From contig NZ_AUFO01000012.1 in NCBI RefSeq assembly GCF_000426545.1, positions 186,001-250,000 on the forward strand: a DNA stretch of 64,000 bases, written 5' to 3'. Below are positions 26,498 to 36,709 of this stretch, piece by piece (positions within the stretch are counted from its first letter, which is position 1; the number at the start of each line of letters is the position of its first letter). The translations under genes and the position numbers were made by a program. The notes below the pieces were generated by a model. The model saw only the letters and a program-made list of their open reading frames with translations, was not told the origin of the DNA and made no database searches. This DNA is from Paenibacillus massiliensis subsp. panacisoli DSM 21345. Its GTDB lineage: Bacteria; Bacillota; Bacilli; Paenibacillales; Paenibacillaceae.

Positions 26498-27754
26498 ATG
26501 GCCATTCGTCTTAGCATATTGGATCAAAGCCCGATCTACGAGGGGGAGAGTGCTACGCAGGCATTTCAGCATACGATCGAGCTCGCCCAGCGGGCGGAAC
26601 AGCTCGGATATCACCGATTCTGGGTATCGGAGCATCACGACTCTGCCAACGTAGTGGGCTCCTCGCCGGAGGTGCTGATCTCCCATCTACTCGCGAAGAC
26701 GAACACCATTCGCCTGGGCTCTGGTGGTGTCATGCTGCAGCATTACAGCCCTTATAAGGTAGCAGAGAATTTTAATGTGCTGGCAGCTCTGGGGCCTGAT
26801 CGCATTGATCTGGGCATCGGGCGAGCTCCCGGCGGACTGCCTCGTTCTACACGTGCGTTGCAGCAAGGAGGGGGAGGGAGCATAGAGGCCGCCACAGATC
26901 ATGGAGGGACAGGAGTGTCCAATAATGCTGGCGTAGCCCCATCGCTGGAGGATAAGCTTGTGGAGCTGCGCCATTTCCTGCAGGATGAGCTACCTGGCGA
27001 GCATCCCTTGCACGGCTTGCGTGCTACACCTGTGGTCACCTCGCCACCTGAGTTGTTCGTACTGGGAGCGAGTGTGGATAGTGCACGGATGGCTGGGAGG
27101 CTGGGCCTGCCCTATGTATTCTCCCTATTCATTAACGGGGATGTCACGGTGGCTGAAGAGGCGTTCCGCCAATATCGGGCGTCATTCGAGGCGACATCCC
27201 AGGAGGCATCTCATATACAATCTCAGCAACGCACGCTTGCTCAATCGCATACAGAAACTCAGGAAGATACTCATATTCAATCCCATACACCTGCTCAACA
27301 ATACGTACATGCTCAATCGCATACAGAATCACCCACAATTGCTCATTCAGAAGCACACATCGACGCTGATGCCTTTCACGGGCACAAGCCTTATGTTGTC
27401 CTGGCGCTGTCCGTGATCGTAGCCGATAGTGAGGCCGAAGCGGAAGCTTTGGCTGGCGAACATATGCTGGTGAAAATTCATCTGGAGAGCGGGAAAACGC
27501 TGACGGTGGCATCTATCGAGCAGGCCGAGGAATATGGGCGCCAATCGGCTGAGGCCTACCGCATCGAGGTGCTGGAGCCGAACGTGATCCGAGGGACGCG
27601 GGAGGTGGTCGAGCAACGGCTTCGGGAGCTGCACGCCAAGCTGTCTGTAGATGAGTTGGTCGTGACGACAGCTACACGAGTGTTCGCCCATCGCATCCGT
27701 ACCTTTGAACTGCTGAGTCATGCATTGCGGTCATTTGAGGAGCAAGTGATATGA
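26498..27754 (+). CDS. ytmO: luciferase-like monooxygenase, MsnO8 family (YtmO/CmoO-like), with repeat insert
   Basis: This FMN-dependent oxygenase has the subgroup N-terminus LSILDQSPIYEGESATQAF, then GYHRFWVSEHHDSANVVGSSPEVL and LGIGRAPGG. Family members, including B. subtilis YtmO (CmoO), have about 335 residues. This one has 418. The extra length is mainly a His/Gln/Ser/Thr-rich insert at about residues 235-290, made of imperfect repeats around AQSHTE and HIQSHT, and a Gly-rich loop near 125-145. The barrel resumes normally after the insert (YVVLALSVIVADSEAEAEAL). The stop overlaps the start of the deacylase gene by four bases, so the two are translationally coupled. It probably cleaves S-alkyl cysteine derivatives. 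Confidence 0.85.
   Translation: MAIRLSILDQSPIYEGESATQAFQHTIELAQRAEQLGYHRFWVSEHHDSANVVGSSPEVLISHLLAKTNTIRLGSGGVMLQHYSPYKVAENFNVLAALGPDRIDLGIGRAPGGLPRSTRALQQGGGGSIEAATDHGGTGVSNNAGVAPSLEDKLVELRHFLQDELPGEHPLHGLRATPVVTSPPELFVLGASVDSARMAGRLGLPYVFSLFINGDVTVAEEAFRQYRASFEATSQEASHIQSQQRTLAQSHTETQEDTHIQSHTPAQQYVHAQSHTESPTIAHSEAHIDADAFHGHKPYVVLALSVIVADSEAEAEALAGEHMLVKIHLESGKTLTVASIEQAEEYGRQSAEAYRIEVLEPNVIRGTREVVEQRLRELHAKLSVDELVVTTATRVFAHRIRTFELLSHALRSFEEQVI
27205..27360 (+). repeat. degenerate repeat expansion inside the ytmO-like gene
   Basis: An exact 19-base repeat occurs at 27238-27256 and 27310-27328, among many related CAATC-CATACA units. The expansion stays in frame and encodes the His/Gln-rich insert. 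Confidence 0.7.
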
Positions 27755-28953
27755 GTAATGATGTGAAGGCAGCAGAACAGCGCCATACTGGAAGAGATTC
27801 GGCAGGTAGCGAGAGGCTCAGGACGTTCTATAGGCATTTGCATCAATATCCAGAGCTGGCTATGGAGGAATATGAGACGACTGCTGCCATTCGTGACTGG
27901 CTGGGCGAGGAGGGGATTCGTGTTGCAGATCAATTCGAGCTCCCGACAGGGCTTGTGGCGGAGGTAGGAAGTGGGGCAGGTCCGATAGTCGCACTGCGTG
28001 CTGATATAGATGCCCTACCCGTGCAGGAAGCTAGTACGCATCATTATCCTTCCAAGATCCCTGGTAAAATGCATGCGTGCGGCCATGACTTTCACACGGC
28101 AGCTCTGATCGGTGCGGGTATTCTCTTGAAGCGCAGGGAGTCAGAGCTACAGGGGACTGTGCGGCTGCTCTTCCAGCCTTCGGAGGAGAATGCGAAGGGA
28201 GCCAGACTGGTCATTCGCAGTGGTGCATTGGAGCAGGTAGAGGCTGTCTTCGGTCTGCACAACAAGCCCGATCTGCCGACAGGTGTGATTGGCATCAAGG
28301 AAGGAGCCTTAATGGCCGCTGCAGACGGGTTCGTCATTGAAGTGGAGGGGCGTGGCACGCACGCTGCCGTCCCGGAGGCGGGATTGGACCCGATCGTTGT
28401 CGCGGCACATATCATTACTGCTTTGCAGTCTGTGGTCAGCCGGAATGTAGGGGCGCAGGAGAGTGCAGTCGTCAGTGTGACGCGTCTGCACAGTGGAGTG
28501 ACCTGGAATGTCATTTCTGATAAGGCGGTGCTGGACGGTACGGTGCGTACATTTGATGAAGGAGTTCGTCAGCGGGTACGCACTCGGGTCGATCAGATTG
28601 TAGCCGGGGTAGCCGCGGCATTTGACACCACAGCTTCTGTGCGCTGGATCGAGGGGCCGCCAGCAGTGACGAATGCGGCTGCTTGGGTGAAGACTGCTGA
28701 ACAGGCTGCTCAGATAGCGGGGTTAGAGGTCATTACAGCTGTTCCTTCTCCGGCTGGGGAGGATTTTGCACTCTATCAGAGGGAGACTCCAGGCTTATTC
28801 GCATTCCTTGGCACGTCGGGTCCGCATGAATGGCATCATCCATCATTTGAGGTCGATGAAGAGGCTCTGCCTCTTGCAGCTTGCTATCTGGCAGCTGTTG
28901 CGGAGCGAGCGCTGGATGAGCTGAATCATCGCTCCGATTCACGTAAGGCATGA
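27751..28953 (+). CDS. ytnL: M20-family N-acyl amino acid deacylase (YtnL/SndA-like)
   Basis: This is a 400-residue zinc amidohydrolase of the M20D/HipO group. Metal-binding motifs include MHACGHDFHTAAL, the PSEENAKGARLVI segment with the catalytic Glu, and HNKPDLPTG. A lid domain lies in the middle. In the ytm pathway YtnL (SndA) removes the N-acetyl group once the S-alkyl group has been cleaved, releasing cysteine. Here it is coupled to the ytmO-like gene by an ATGA overlap. The acetyltransferase that would start the pathway (YtmI/SnaA) is not in the cluster. The stop codon is followed at once by an 11-base repeat array. Confidence 0.87.
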   Translation: MSNDVKAAEQRHTGRDSAGSERLRTFYRHLHQYPELAMEEYETTAAIRDWLGEEGIRVADQFELPTGLVAEVGSGAGPIVALRADIDALPVQEASTHHYPSKIPGKMHACGHDFHTAALIGAGILLKRRESELQGTVRLLFQPSEENAKGARLVIRSGALEQVEAVFGLHNKPDLPTGVIGIKEGALMAAADGFVIEVEGRGTHAAVPEAGLDPIVVAAHIITALQSVVSRNVGAQESAVVSVTRLHSGVTWNVISDKAVLDGTVRTFDEGVRQRVRTRVDQIVAGVAAAFDTTASVRWIEGPPAVTNAAAWVKTAEQAAQIAGLEVITAVPSPAGEDFALYQRETPGLFAFLGTSGPHEWHHPSFEVDEEALPLAACYLAAVAERALDELNHRSDSRKA

Positions 28954-29035
28954 TGTACGCACGATGTGCGCATGTACTCACGATGTACTCATGATGTACG
29001 CACAATGTACTCATGATGTGGCATGATGTGCACAT
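28952..29035 (+). repeat. 11-base degenerate tandem array after ytnL
   Basis: About eight units of GATGTACKCAY (GATGTACGCAC, GATGTGCGCAT, GATGTACTCAT, AATGTACTCAT and others, some shortened) begin at the ytnL stop codon. No spacer-repeat pattern is present, so this is not a CRISPR array. Confidence 0.8.
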
Positions 29036-29146
29036 GTTCATACTACCTAGCATCCTTTGGTATAGAGACAGGCATGGGCATCTGTAAGCCATAAGCGATT
29101 ATGAGCATGAGTGTAGCTGTTCGTGTGTTATCTGATAAACGAGAGG

Positions 29147-29187
29147 GGCCGCCGGATTCATGCATGGATGATTCCGACGGCTTTTTC
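29147..29187 (+). terminator. terminator of the ytmO-ytnL transcript
   Basis: GCCGCCGGATTCAT pairs imperfectly with ATGATTCCGACGGC, and TTTTT follows. Confidence 0.75.
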
Positions 29188-29313
29188 ACACTAGTCTGCG
29201 GGTAGCTCTGAGGGCAAGGGTCAATATTGTAGATTGTAAAATAAAGAAAATCTATAACACCATCAAGAACTCCTATTAGTTAGCCATTGCCGATCAGGAG
29301 TACGAGATGATAT

Positions 29314-29384
29314 TCTGTGAAAAACATAAACCCGACTTTACAAATGTGAATAATTATAATTTATTCATCACAGAGGTAGTCGGG
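29314..29384 (+). promoter_or_regulatory. large inverted repeat with an alternative fold in the tcyK leader
   Basis: CCCGACT (29331-29337) pairs with AGTCGGG (29378-29384), and TGTGAATAA (29345-29353) pairs with TTATTCA (29361-29367) inside it. TCTGTGA (29314-29320) can instead pair with TCACAGA (29368-29374), which would prevent the outer stem. There is no T run. The structure ends 30 bases before the tcyK ribosome binding site. Confidence 0.5.
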
Positions 29385-29426
29385 CATACATTAAAGACCG
29401 CTGCGCGGCACATAGGGGGAATCCAT

Positions 29427-30278
29427 ATGACAGTAAAGCACACCAGATTCAAGCGGATGATCAAGGCAGCTGCATTGATGATCACGATCATTGCCCTTGC
29501 CGGGTGCAGCTCCATCACTGGTCAAGGTACCGAGGCAAGCTCTTCGGGGGCAGCTGGTTCCGGTACGGAGCAGGTTAAGAAGATTATCGTGGGTACGGGC
29601 ACACAATTCCCTAACGTCTGCTTTATTGATGAGAACGGCAAGCTGACAGGCTACGACGTCGAGCTGATTCGTGAAATCGACAAGCGTCTGCCTGATTATG
29701 AGTTCGAATTCAGTACAATGGAATTCAAGAATCTGCTGCTCAGCCTGGAGACCAACAAAATTGACTTGATTGCGCACCAGATGGAAGTGAATGAGGAGCG
29801 TCAGGCCAAATTCCTGTTCAATGATGAGGCCTATAATATTTTTCCGAACAAGGTCGTGGTTAGCCAGTCCAACAATGATGTAAAGTCGATTGATGATCTG
29901 AAGGGGAAGAAGCTGATTGTCGGCGCGACGAGTAATGCAGCTGTCCTGGCGGAAAAATGGAATGCAGCCAATGGCAATGCCATTGATATTGTCTATTCGG
30001 GAGCTGGTGAGGACACAATCACCCAGATCAAGACGGGACGTGTAGATGCGACGATCAGCACGCCATTTGCCATTGATTATCAGAACAAGGTGGTCGATGC
30101 GCAGTTGAAGACCGTAGGAGACGCTTTATCGAATTCCAAGGTCTATTTCATTCTTAATAAGGATAATGAAGAGCTGAAGGCGAAGGTCGACGAGGCTCTG
30201 AAGGAAATCAAGGCGGATGGAACGCTCTCCAGGCTGAGCACAGAGTGGCTGGGGGCAGATTATACGGTTGAGGAATAG
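29427..30278 (+). CDS. tcyK: amino-acid ABC transporter substrate-binding lipoprotein (TcyJ/TcyK-like)
   Basis: This 283-residue lipoprotein (lipobox ALAGC, Cys27) has the family 3 solute-binding fold. The core runs from IIVGTGTQFPNVCFIDENGKLTGYDVEL through the hinge region KGKKLIVGATSNAAV to LNKDNEELKAKVDEAL. It would capture cystine, S-alkyl cysteines or similar compounds outside the membrane for the permease genes that follow. ATG 29427 is chosen because AGGGGGA lies 6 bases upstream. A longer frame from 29307 has no ribosome binding site and would spoil the signal peptide. The leader contains an inverted repeat with two possible folds. Tcy naming follows B. subtilis synteny. Whether it is closer to TcyJ or TcyK is not resolved. 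Confidence 0.87.
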   Translation: MTVKHTRFKRMIKAAALMITIIALAGCSSITGQGTEASSSGAAGSGTEQVKKIIVGTGTQFPNVCFIDENGKLTGYDVELIREIDKRLPDYEFEFSTMEFKNLLLSLETNKIDLIAHQMEVNEERQAKFLFNDEAYNIFPNKVVVSQSNNDVKSIDDLKGKKLIVGATSNAAVLAEKWNAANGNAIDIVYSGAGEDTITQIKTGRVDATISTPFAIDYQNKVVDAQLKTVGDALSNSKVYFILNKDNEELKAKVDEALKEIKADGTLSRLSTEWLGADYTVEE

Positions 30279-30307
30279 CGTGATCGCGGGAGGAGGAACG
30301 GTGAAGT

Positions 30308-31075
30308 ATGGGAAAAGCATTTGATCTGTCACTGGTCCTGGTTTTCCTGCCAGAGCTGCTGCGATATTTGCATATTACGCTCATTGTGCTGGCGGGCTCC
30401 ATCTCGTTGGGATTGGTGCTTGGATTGCTCCTTGCAGTAGTGCGTCTGTATCGGATTCCGCTGCTGAGCCAGTTCGCGACGGTGTATATCTCCTTCATGA
30501 GAGGAACGCCGATTCTGATTAAGCTGTTCCTGATCTATTATGGGCTGCCAGAGCTGATGCGACCCCTGGGGGTGGATCTGTCGCGAGCAGATCCGATGCT
30601 CTTTGTCATCGTGACCTATGCACTGAGCGATGCAGCCTCGTTCGCGGAGATCTACAGAGGTGCCGTACGCAGCGTGGACAAGGGACAGACGGAGGCGGCC
30701 TATGCTTCCGGGCTGACCGCATTCCAGTCGTTCCGGCGAATCGTGGCACCGCAAGCATTAGTGGTGGCTTTTCCTAATATGGCGAATACGTTGATTGGTT
30801 CGCTTAAAGACACCTCGCTGGCCTTCTCCGTAGGTGTCATGGATATGGTGGGGCGGGGGCAGACCCTCATCTCCGCTACCTCCCATGCGCTGGAAGTATA
30901 CATCAGCCTTGCTATCGTGTACTACGTCATTGTGCTTGTGCTGGAGAGAATTATTGCAGCTGCCGAAGGCAGACTCCAGCGCCATCAGTTACGGCCTCTG
31001 CAGGCCGGGAAGCGGAGGGCATTCGTTACAAGTGGGCTGAAGAAGGGCTTGAAGGGAATCGGGGTGAGATCATGA
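30308..31075 (+). CDS. tcyL: amino-acid ABC transporter permease (TcyL-like)
   Basis: This is a 255-residue polar amino-acid permease with five or six helices and the HisMQ-type motif YISFMRGTPILIKLFLIYYG. The ATPase-coupling EAA loop is EAAYASGLTAFQSFRRIVAPQA. GGGAGGAGG lies about 12 bases before ATG. The stop overlaps the start of the second permease by four bases. It forms the membrane channel with that protein and is driven by the ATPase encoded last. Confidence 0.9.
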   Translation: MGKAFDLSLVLVFLPELLRYLHITLIVLAGSISLGLVLGLLLAVVRLYRIPLLSQFATVYISFMRGTPILIKLFLIYYGLPELMRPLGVDLSRADPMLFVIVTYALSDAASFAEIYRGAVRSVDKGQTEAAYASGLTAFQSFRRIVAPQALVVAFPNMANTLIGSLKDTSLAFSVGVMDMVGRGQTLISATSHALEVYISLAIVYYVIVLVLERIIAAAEGRLQRHQLRPLQAGKRRAFVTSGLKKGLKGIGVRS

Positions 31076-31782
31076 CGCTGGATTACGGATTTATTGTCAG
31101 TTCATTTTTTAAAATTCTGGAGGCGCTGCCGCTCACTCTCGTCATCACGGTGGTGCCGCTCATCTTCGGGTTCGGGATTGGGCTACTCACGGCGTTTATC
31201 CGGTTGTATCAAGTACCTGTGCTTTACCCGCTTAGCTCCTTCTACGTATCATTTATACGCGGGACGCCGATGCTGCTGCACCTGTTCCTGATCTATTACG
31301 GGGTGCCCATGATTATTGATAAGCTCTCCCAGCATTATGGCTGGGGGATCACATCGGCTTCCGTACCGATTCTGGTCTTCGTGATTCTGGCCTTCTCCTT
31401 GACGGCTGGCGCCTATATGTCGGAGATGATCCGGTCCGGTATCCTGGCTGTCGATCCGGGGCAAATGGAGGCGGCGCAGGCGGTAGGAATGAGTGCTCCG
31501 CAAGCCATGTACCGCATTATCCTGCCACAGGCCATCGGAGCCGTATTGCCGAATCTGTGCAGCATGTTCATAGGCTTTCTACATGGGTCTACGCTGGCCT
31601 TTACCGTGTCGCAGATGGATATCCTCGGCAAAGCGGATGTTGTAGCCTCGGTGAGTCTCAAATTCCTGGAGGCCTTCATCGCGGCGGCGGTGATCTACTG
31701 GGCCCTGACGGTGATTGTTGAGCGGCTGACGGCACTGCTTGAACGCAGGGTAGCCTTGTATAGCAAGGGAGGAGTCTCATGA
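31072..31782 (+). CDS. tcyM: amino-acid ABC transporter permease (TcyM-like)
   Basis: This second permease of 236 residues is a paralog of its neighbour, with [21 protein letters not shown] and the EAA loop [22 protein letters not shown]. It overlaps both neighbours by four bases (ATGA), so the three transporter genes are translated as a unit. Two different permeases in one importer match the TcyLM arrangement of B. subtilis and suggest a heterodimeric channel. Confidence 0.9.
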   Translation: MTLDYGFIVSSFFKILEALPLTLVITVVPLIFGFGIGLLTAFIRLYQVPVLYPLSSFYVSFIRGTPMLLHLFLIYYGVPMIIDKLSQHYGWGITSASVPILVFVILAFSLTAGAYMSEMIRSGILAVDPGQMEAAQAVGMSAPQAMYRIILPQAIGAVLPNLCSMFIGFLHGSTLAFTVSQMDILGKADVVASVSLKFLEAFIAAAVIYWALTVIVERLTALLERRVALYSKGGVS

Positions 31783-32531
31783 TTCAATTAACCAATATTC
31801 ATAAATCCTACGGGAATCATAAGGTGCTGCAAGGCATTGACCTTAAGGTAGAGAAGGGGGATGTCGTAGCCATACTTGGACCAAGCGGTTCTGGCAAGAC
31901 CACCCTACTGCGCTGCGTGAATTTTCTGGAGCATGCGGATGAGGGACAAGTGCAGGTAGAAGACCTGTCGGTGGATTGCCGCCATGCGCGTCGTGCCGAT
32001 ATTCTCAAGCTACGCCGCAAGACGGCAATGGTCTTCCAGCAATACAATCTGTTCAAGCATAAGACAGTGTTGGACAATGTAACCGAGGGCTTGATTGTGG
32101 CGCAAAAAAGACCCAAGGCCGAGGCCCGTGCATATGCAGCCCAGATTCTGGAGCAGGTCGGGCTCTCATCGAAGTTTGATGCCTATCCCAGCATGCTATC
32201 TGGCGGACAACAGCAACGGGTAGGTATTGCCAGGGCACTGGCGCTTAATCCCGAGGTCATCCTGTTCGATGAGCCCACCTCGGCACTCGACCCCGAGCTG
32301 GTAGGAGAGGTGCTGACAGTGATTCGGGCGATCGCGGAGCGTGGAATTACGATGATTATCGTGACTCATGAGATGGGCTTTGCCCGAGAGGTAGCCAATC
32401 ATGTCGTATTCATGGACGGCGGCTTCATCGTAGAGGAGGGCACGCCCGAAGAAATATTTGTACGACCACAGCAGGAGCGTACCCGCCAGTTCCTCAGTCG
32501 CTTCTCAAATGACTGGAGCTATGTCATCTGA
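31779..32531 (+). CDS. tcyN: amino-acid ABC transporter ATPase (TcyN-like)
   Basis: This is a 250-residue ATPase with Walker [11 protein letters not shown]-loop VFQQYNLF, signature LSGGQQQR, Walker [13 protein letters not shown] and the switch histidine in [10 protein letters not shown]. It energises the importer formed with the two permeases. The gene ends the cluster, followed 110 bases later by a strong bidirectional terminator. The family assignment is certain, and the substrate is inferred from the neighbouring sulfur genes. Confidence 0.93.
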   Translation: MIQLTNIHKSYGNHKVLQGIDLKVEKGDVVAILGPSGSGKTTLLRCVNFLEHADEGQVQVEDLSVDCRHARRADILKLRRKTAMVFQQYNLFKHKTVLDNVTEGLIVAQKRPKAEARAYAAQILEQVGLSSKFDAYPSMLSGGQQQRVGIARALALNPEVILFDEPTSALDPELVGEVLTVIRAIAERGITMIIVTHEMGFAREVANHVVFMDGGFIVEEGTPEEIFVRPQQERTRQFLSRFSNDWSYVI

Positions 32532-32642
32532 GCCTACATTGTAAGCAGGCCATCGCGGCAAGCCTTTGAGCCAGATATTTGCGTGTGTGACAGAGTATCT
32601 AGGTTCAACACAGCAGCCCAGCAATCCTTATCTTCCTCATAC

Positions 32643-32705
32643 AAAAAAACTGCTCTGTCTGTCCAAGAAGGTAAGAAATCTTGGAGGACAGGGCAGTTTC
32701 TTTTT
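32643..32705. terminator. bidirectional terminator between tcyN and the GH30 gene
   Basis: A long stem, AAACTGCTCTGTCTGTCC pairing with GGACAGGGCAGTTT, extends through CCAAGA/TCTTGG, and T runs are present on both strands. Confidence 0.85.
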
Positions 32706-32797
32706 GCTGCTAGCAGCGGTGCGTCGTGGTCTGACAAAGCATGCTGCAGAATGGTCTTCATGCCTCAAGGACCCGAATCAGGGCTAATACTAATCCC

Positions 32798-34132
32798 TCA
32801 GGGATTAATGATAATCGTATTGAAGGATTCAGGCTCCAGCTCAAAACCGAGCGCCTGCTCTCCATAGGCAAGATTCAGGCTGCGGCGCTCCTGATATGGA
32901 TTGTTGACGACAATCACAAGACTCTCATCCGGATTGCGGAAGGCGACGGCCTTGCCACTCCATGCACCCGCCAAGCCCTCTCTACGTGCCCCAGGTGCGA
33001 CAGCATAGGCAAAATGCTTCATAACGTAATATTCGGGATTGAGGGTGACCGAAGCATCTGCCGGGTCCACGGTAATCATGGAATTTTGCTCCCAGCCCCA
33101 TGTGCTGCGTCCCTTTGGCTCAAGTAGCATGTTCCAATAGATATAGGCATTCACGCCGTTGGTGAAATAATGCTGATATAGATTGTACACATATTTGGCA
33201 TATAGCCACGTATTGTTGCCATCGCCGCATTCATTCTCTGTCTGCATATAACGAAGCTCAGGGTAGCTGGCTACAGTACGCTGAATGGCGTTCTTGCCAG
33301 CCCATTGGTAGCCAACGCCTTTAATATAGGAATAGGCCTTAGGATCACTGAGTACAAGACCTGCGTATTCGTCAAAATCATTCGACTCCTTCTTGATCAG
33401 CTCCTCCCAAGGATCGGGGGCGTTGATCGTGCCGAGCCAGATTTCAGTATCCAGTCCATGGCGCTCAAAGGCTGGGCCGAGGTAATCGGCAATGAACTCG
33501 CGCAGCTCTTCGCCAGTCCATTTGCAGGACGGGAACTTCTGGTCTGCGATGACTTCATTTTGCACATGAATCTGGTGAATGGTAATCCCCGCCTCCTGAT
33601 AGGCCTGTACGAATTTGACGAAATACAGGGCGTAGGCTTCCAGAATGTCCTTCTCCCAGCGCAGTGTGCCGTAGTTGTACGCCTTCGGCGTCTTCATCCA
33701 GGTTGGCGGACTCCAAGGAGAGGCGAACAGCTTCAGGTCTGGATTGTAAGAGAGAGCTTCCTTGATATATGGAATCAGGTACTTGAAATCACGCTCGATG
33801 GAGAAGTGCTCCATCGCGGTATCTCCATCAACCTCGTTGTGGCTGTACCATTGCTCTGCATAGTCACTTGCGCCAATGGGCAGGCGACAGATCGTGAATT
33901 TATGCTCACCCTCGGGATGGAAAAGGGAATGAAAGACCTGCTTACGCTGCTCCTCGTTCAGATGGGCAAGGGCCATATATCCCAGCTCATTGAAGCATCC
34001 ACCGAACCCTTCGACAATCTGGTGAGACTCATCGGTTAACCGCAAATTCGGACTTATTTCGACGGAAGAGTGTGATAGCGCTTTCCATTTGCTGTCTGGT
34101 GTGCTATAAAAACCTTGAACGCTAGGTGACAT
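32798..34132 (-). CDS. GH30-family glycosidase (glucosylceramidase-like)
   Basis: This 444-residue glycoside hydrolase of family 30 has a TIM barrel plus side beta domain. Typical motifs are QIVEGFGGCFNELG near the start, CRLPIGASDYA and ASPWSPPTWMKT. The acid/base residue is Glu193 (HVQNEV) and the nucleophile Glu299 (QTENECGDG). There is no signal peptide, so it acts inside the cell on imported oligosaccharides, probably beta-glucosides or beta-xylosides. ATG 34132 follows GAGGAGGA by about 8 bases. The longer frame from 34171 would span that site. A cre-like element lies upstream, and a divergent AraC-type gene is the probable regulator. Confidence 0.88.
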   Translation of the reverse strand: MSPSVQGFYSTPDSKWKALSHSSVEISPNLRLTDESHQIVEGFGGCFNELGYMALAHLNEEQRKQVFHSLFHPEGEHKFTICRLPIGASDYAEQWYSHNEVDGDTAMEHFSIERDFKYLIPYIKEALSYNPDLKLFASPWSPPTWMKTPKAYNYGTLRWEKDILEAYALYFVKFVQAYQEAGITIHQIHVQNEVIADQKFPSCKWTGEELREFIADYLGPAFERHGLDTEIWLGTINAPDPWEELIKKESNDFDEYAGLVLSDPKAYSYIKGVGYQWAGKNAIQRTVASYPELRYMQTENECGDGNNTWLYAKYVYNLYQHYFTNGVNAYIYWNMLLEPKGRSTWGWEQNSMITVDPADASVTLNPEYYVMKHFAYAVAPGARREGLAGAWSGKAVAFRNPDESLVIVVNNPYQERRSLNLAYGEQALGFELEPESFNTIIINP

Positions 34133-34170
34133 GTTGATTTCCTCCTCATTTGCCATGATAATATAACGCA

Positions 34171-34184
34171 AGATAGCGCTTTAA
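34171..34184 (-). promoter_or_regulatory. cre-like site (CcpA) in the GH30 promoter
   Basis: On the minus strand TTAAAGCGCTATCT matches 12 of 14 positions of the cre consensus TGWAANCGNTNWCA. It lies about 40 bases upstream of the GH30 start codon, a position that would allow glucose repression. Confidence 0.45.
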
Positions 34185-34269
34185 TATGTTCAGTATAGCA
34201 GTGCATGCTGTCAATGAAGATACTCGGTTCCAAGCAAAATTTGCCCAAATCCAAGGTGGTGAAGGCTTC

Positions 34270-35181
34270 GTGATTATCCCTAAGGAATACCGTTCATATT
34301 TGTCATCGGATGCGCGCTGGCTTCCAGCCACGGACTGGAATGTCAAGCTATTCGGAGCCCACATGCAGACTGTGCAGACAGGCTGGCGCGTGCCGCTGGA
34401 ATCCCATCTCGCCTTCGAGATTGTCCTGATTCTCGCCGGAGCGCAGAGCACCAGACTGGAGCATGTGCAGTATGAGCTGCAGGAGGGTGATATTCTGCTC
34501 ATTCCCCCCGGAGTCAAGCATACCAATGAATGTCGTGCTGAGCAGGGATTAACGTATTTCATTGCCCACTTCAACGTGGATGATGCCTTATTCCGGCAGG
34601 AGATGAGTCAGCATGCGCAGCTGTTATTCGAGCGGGATACAGAGCACAATATGCAGCTGCGGGAGCAACTGATGAAGTGGGTGGGCCTCTTGCAGCAGGA
34701 GGAGGATTACACAACGGCAGCCCTGTTTCGTAGTCAGGCGATTCTATTCGAGATCCTGAGTATTCTGGCTGAGAAGAGCTCGTCACGTCTACAGGAGGCT
34801 GTACCCCCGCTGGCAGCTCGCTATGCAGCCCAGATCGCTGAGGCGATCAAGTCCTGCTTCAGTCATGAGAATATGAAGAAGGGTGGCCTAAGCAATCAAG
34901 GTGTGCGGATTGAGGATATTGCGAGCTCTCTGAATATCAGCTCCGGGTATGCACTGGAGATTTTTCAGAAGGTATACGGGATCTCCCCGCGTCAGTATCT
35001 ATCCGAGCTCAAGCTTCATGAAGCGAAGCAGTTAATTCACCAGCCGGACTTGAGCCTATCGGATATTGCCGCATTGCTGGGGTATTCAAGTCTGGCTCAT
35101 TTCAGCCGCCAATTCAAGAGATGGGCAGGCATAAGTCCAAGTGAGTATCGTCGAACATTGGGCGATATTCGCTTTTTCTAG
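34270..35181 (+). CDS. AraC-family transcriptional regulator beside the GH30 gene
   Basis: An N-terminal cupin sensor has LESHLAFEIVLILAGAQS and DILLIPPGVKHTNECRAE strands. The C-terminal AraC DNA-binding domain includes SSLNISSGYALEIFQKVYGI and LGYSSLAHFSRQFKRWAGIS. A frame extends back to ATG 34186, but that start has no ribosome binding site. GTG 34270, preceded by AAGGTGGTGAAGG, leaves a normal 137-base divergent promoter region and is preferred. The start is still uncertain. The gene probably controls the divergent GH30 gene in response to an oligosaccharide. Confidence 0.85.
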   Translation: MIIPKEYRSYLSSDARWLPATDWNVKLFGAHMQTVQTGWRVPLESHLAFEIVLILAGAQSTRLEHVQYELQEGDILLIPPGVKHTNECRAEQGLTYFIAHFNVDDALFRQEMSQHAQLLFERDTEHNMQLREQLMKWVGLLQQEEDYTTAALFRSQAILFEILSILAEKSSSRLQEAVPPLAARYAAQIAEAIKSCFSHENMKKGGLSNQGVRIEDIASSLNISSGYALEIFQKVYGISPRQYLSELKLHEAKQLIHQPDLSLSDIAALLGYSSLAHFSRQFKRWAGISPSEYRRTLGDIRFF

Positions 35182-35308
35182 AAAATATTTTATTTCACAT
35201 CGGAAAAATCGGAAATAGATCTTTTCAAATGGCAATTCCTGTGAGAGAATGAGGTAAGCAATCCACCGATCTACTGTTAATCAAGCATTCTTTGGCACGA
35301 TACAATGA

Positions 35309-36655
<1,347 letters not shown>

Positions 36656-36667
36656 ATGATTCCAAAG

Positions 36668-36709
36668 GCCTCTCATCCGTGTCCTTCCGACATGGAGAGA
36701 GGTTTTTTT
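36668..36709 (+). terminator. metY terminator
   Basis: CCTCTC pairs with GAGAGG, with a second short stem inside, and seven T follow. Confidence 0.8.

Noticed and set aside
28952..29035. CRISPR-like array
   Set aside because: The units are 11 bases, degenerate and directly adjacent, with no unique spacers and no cas genes nearby.
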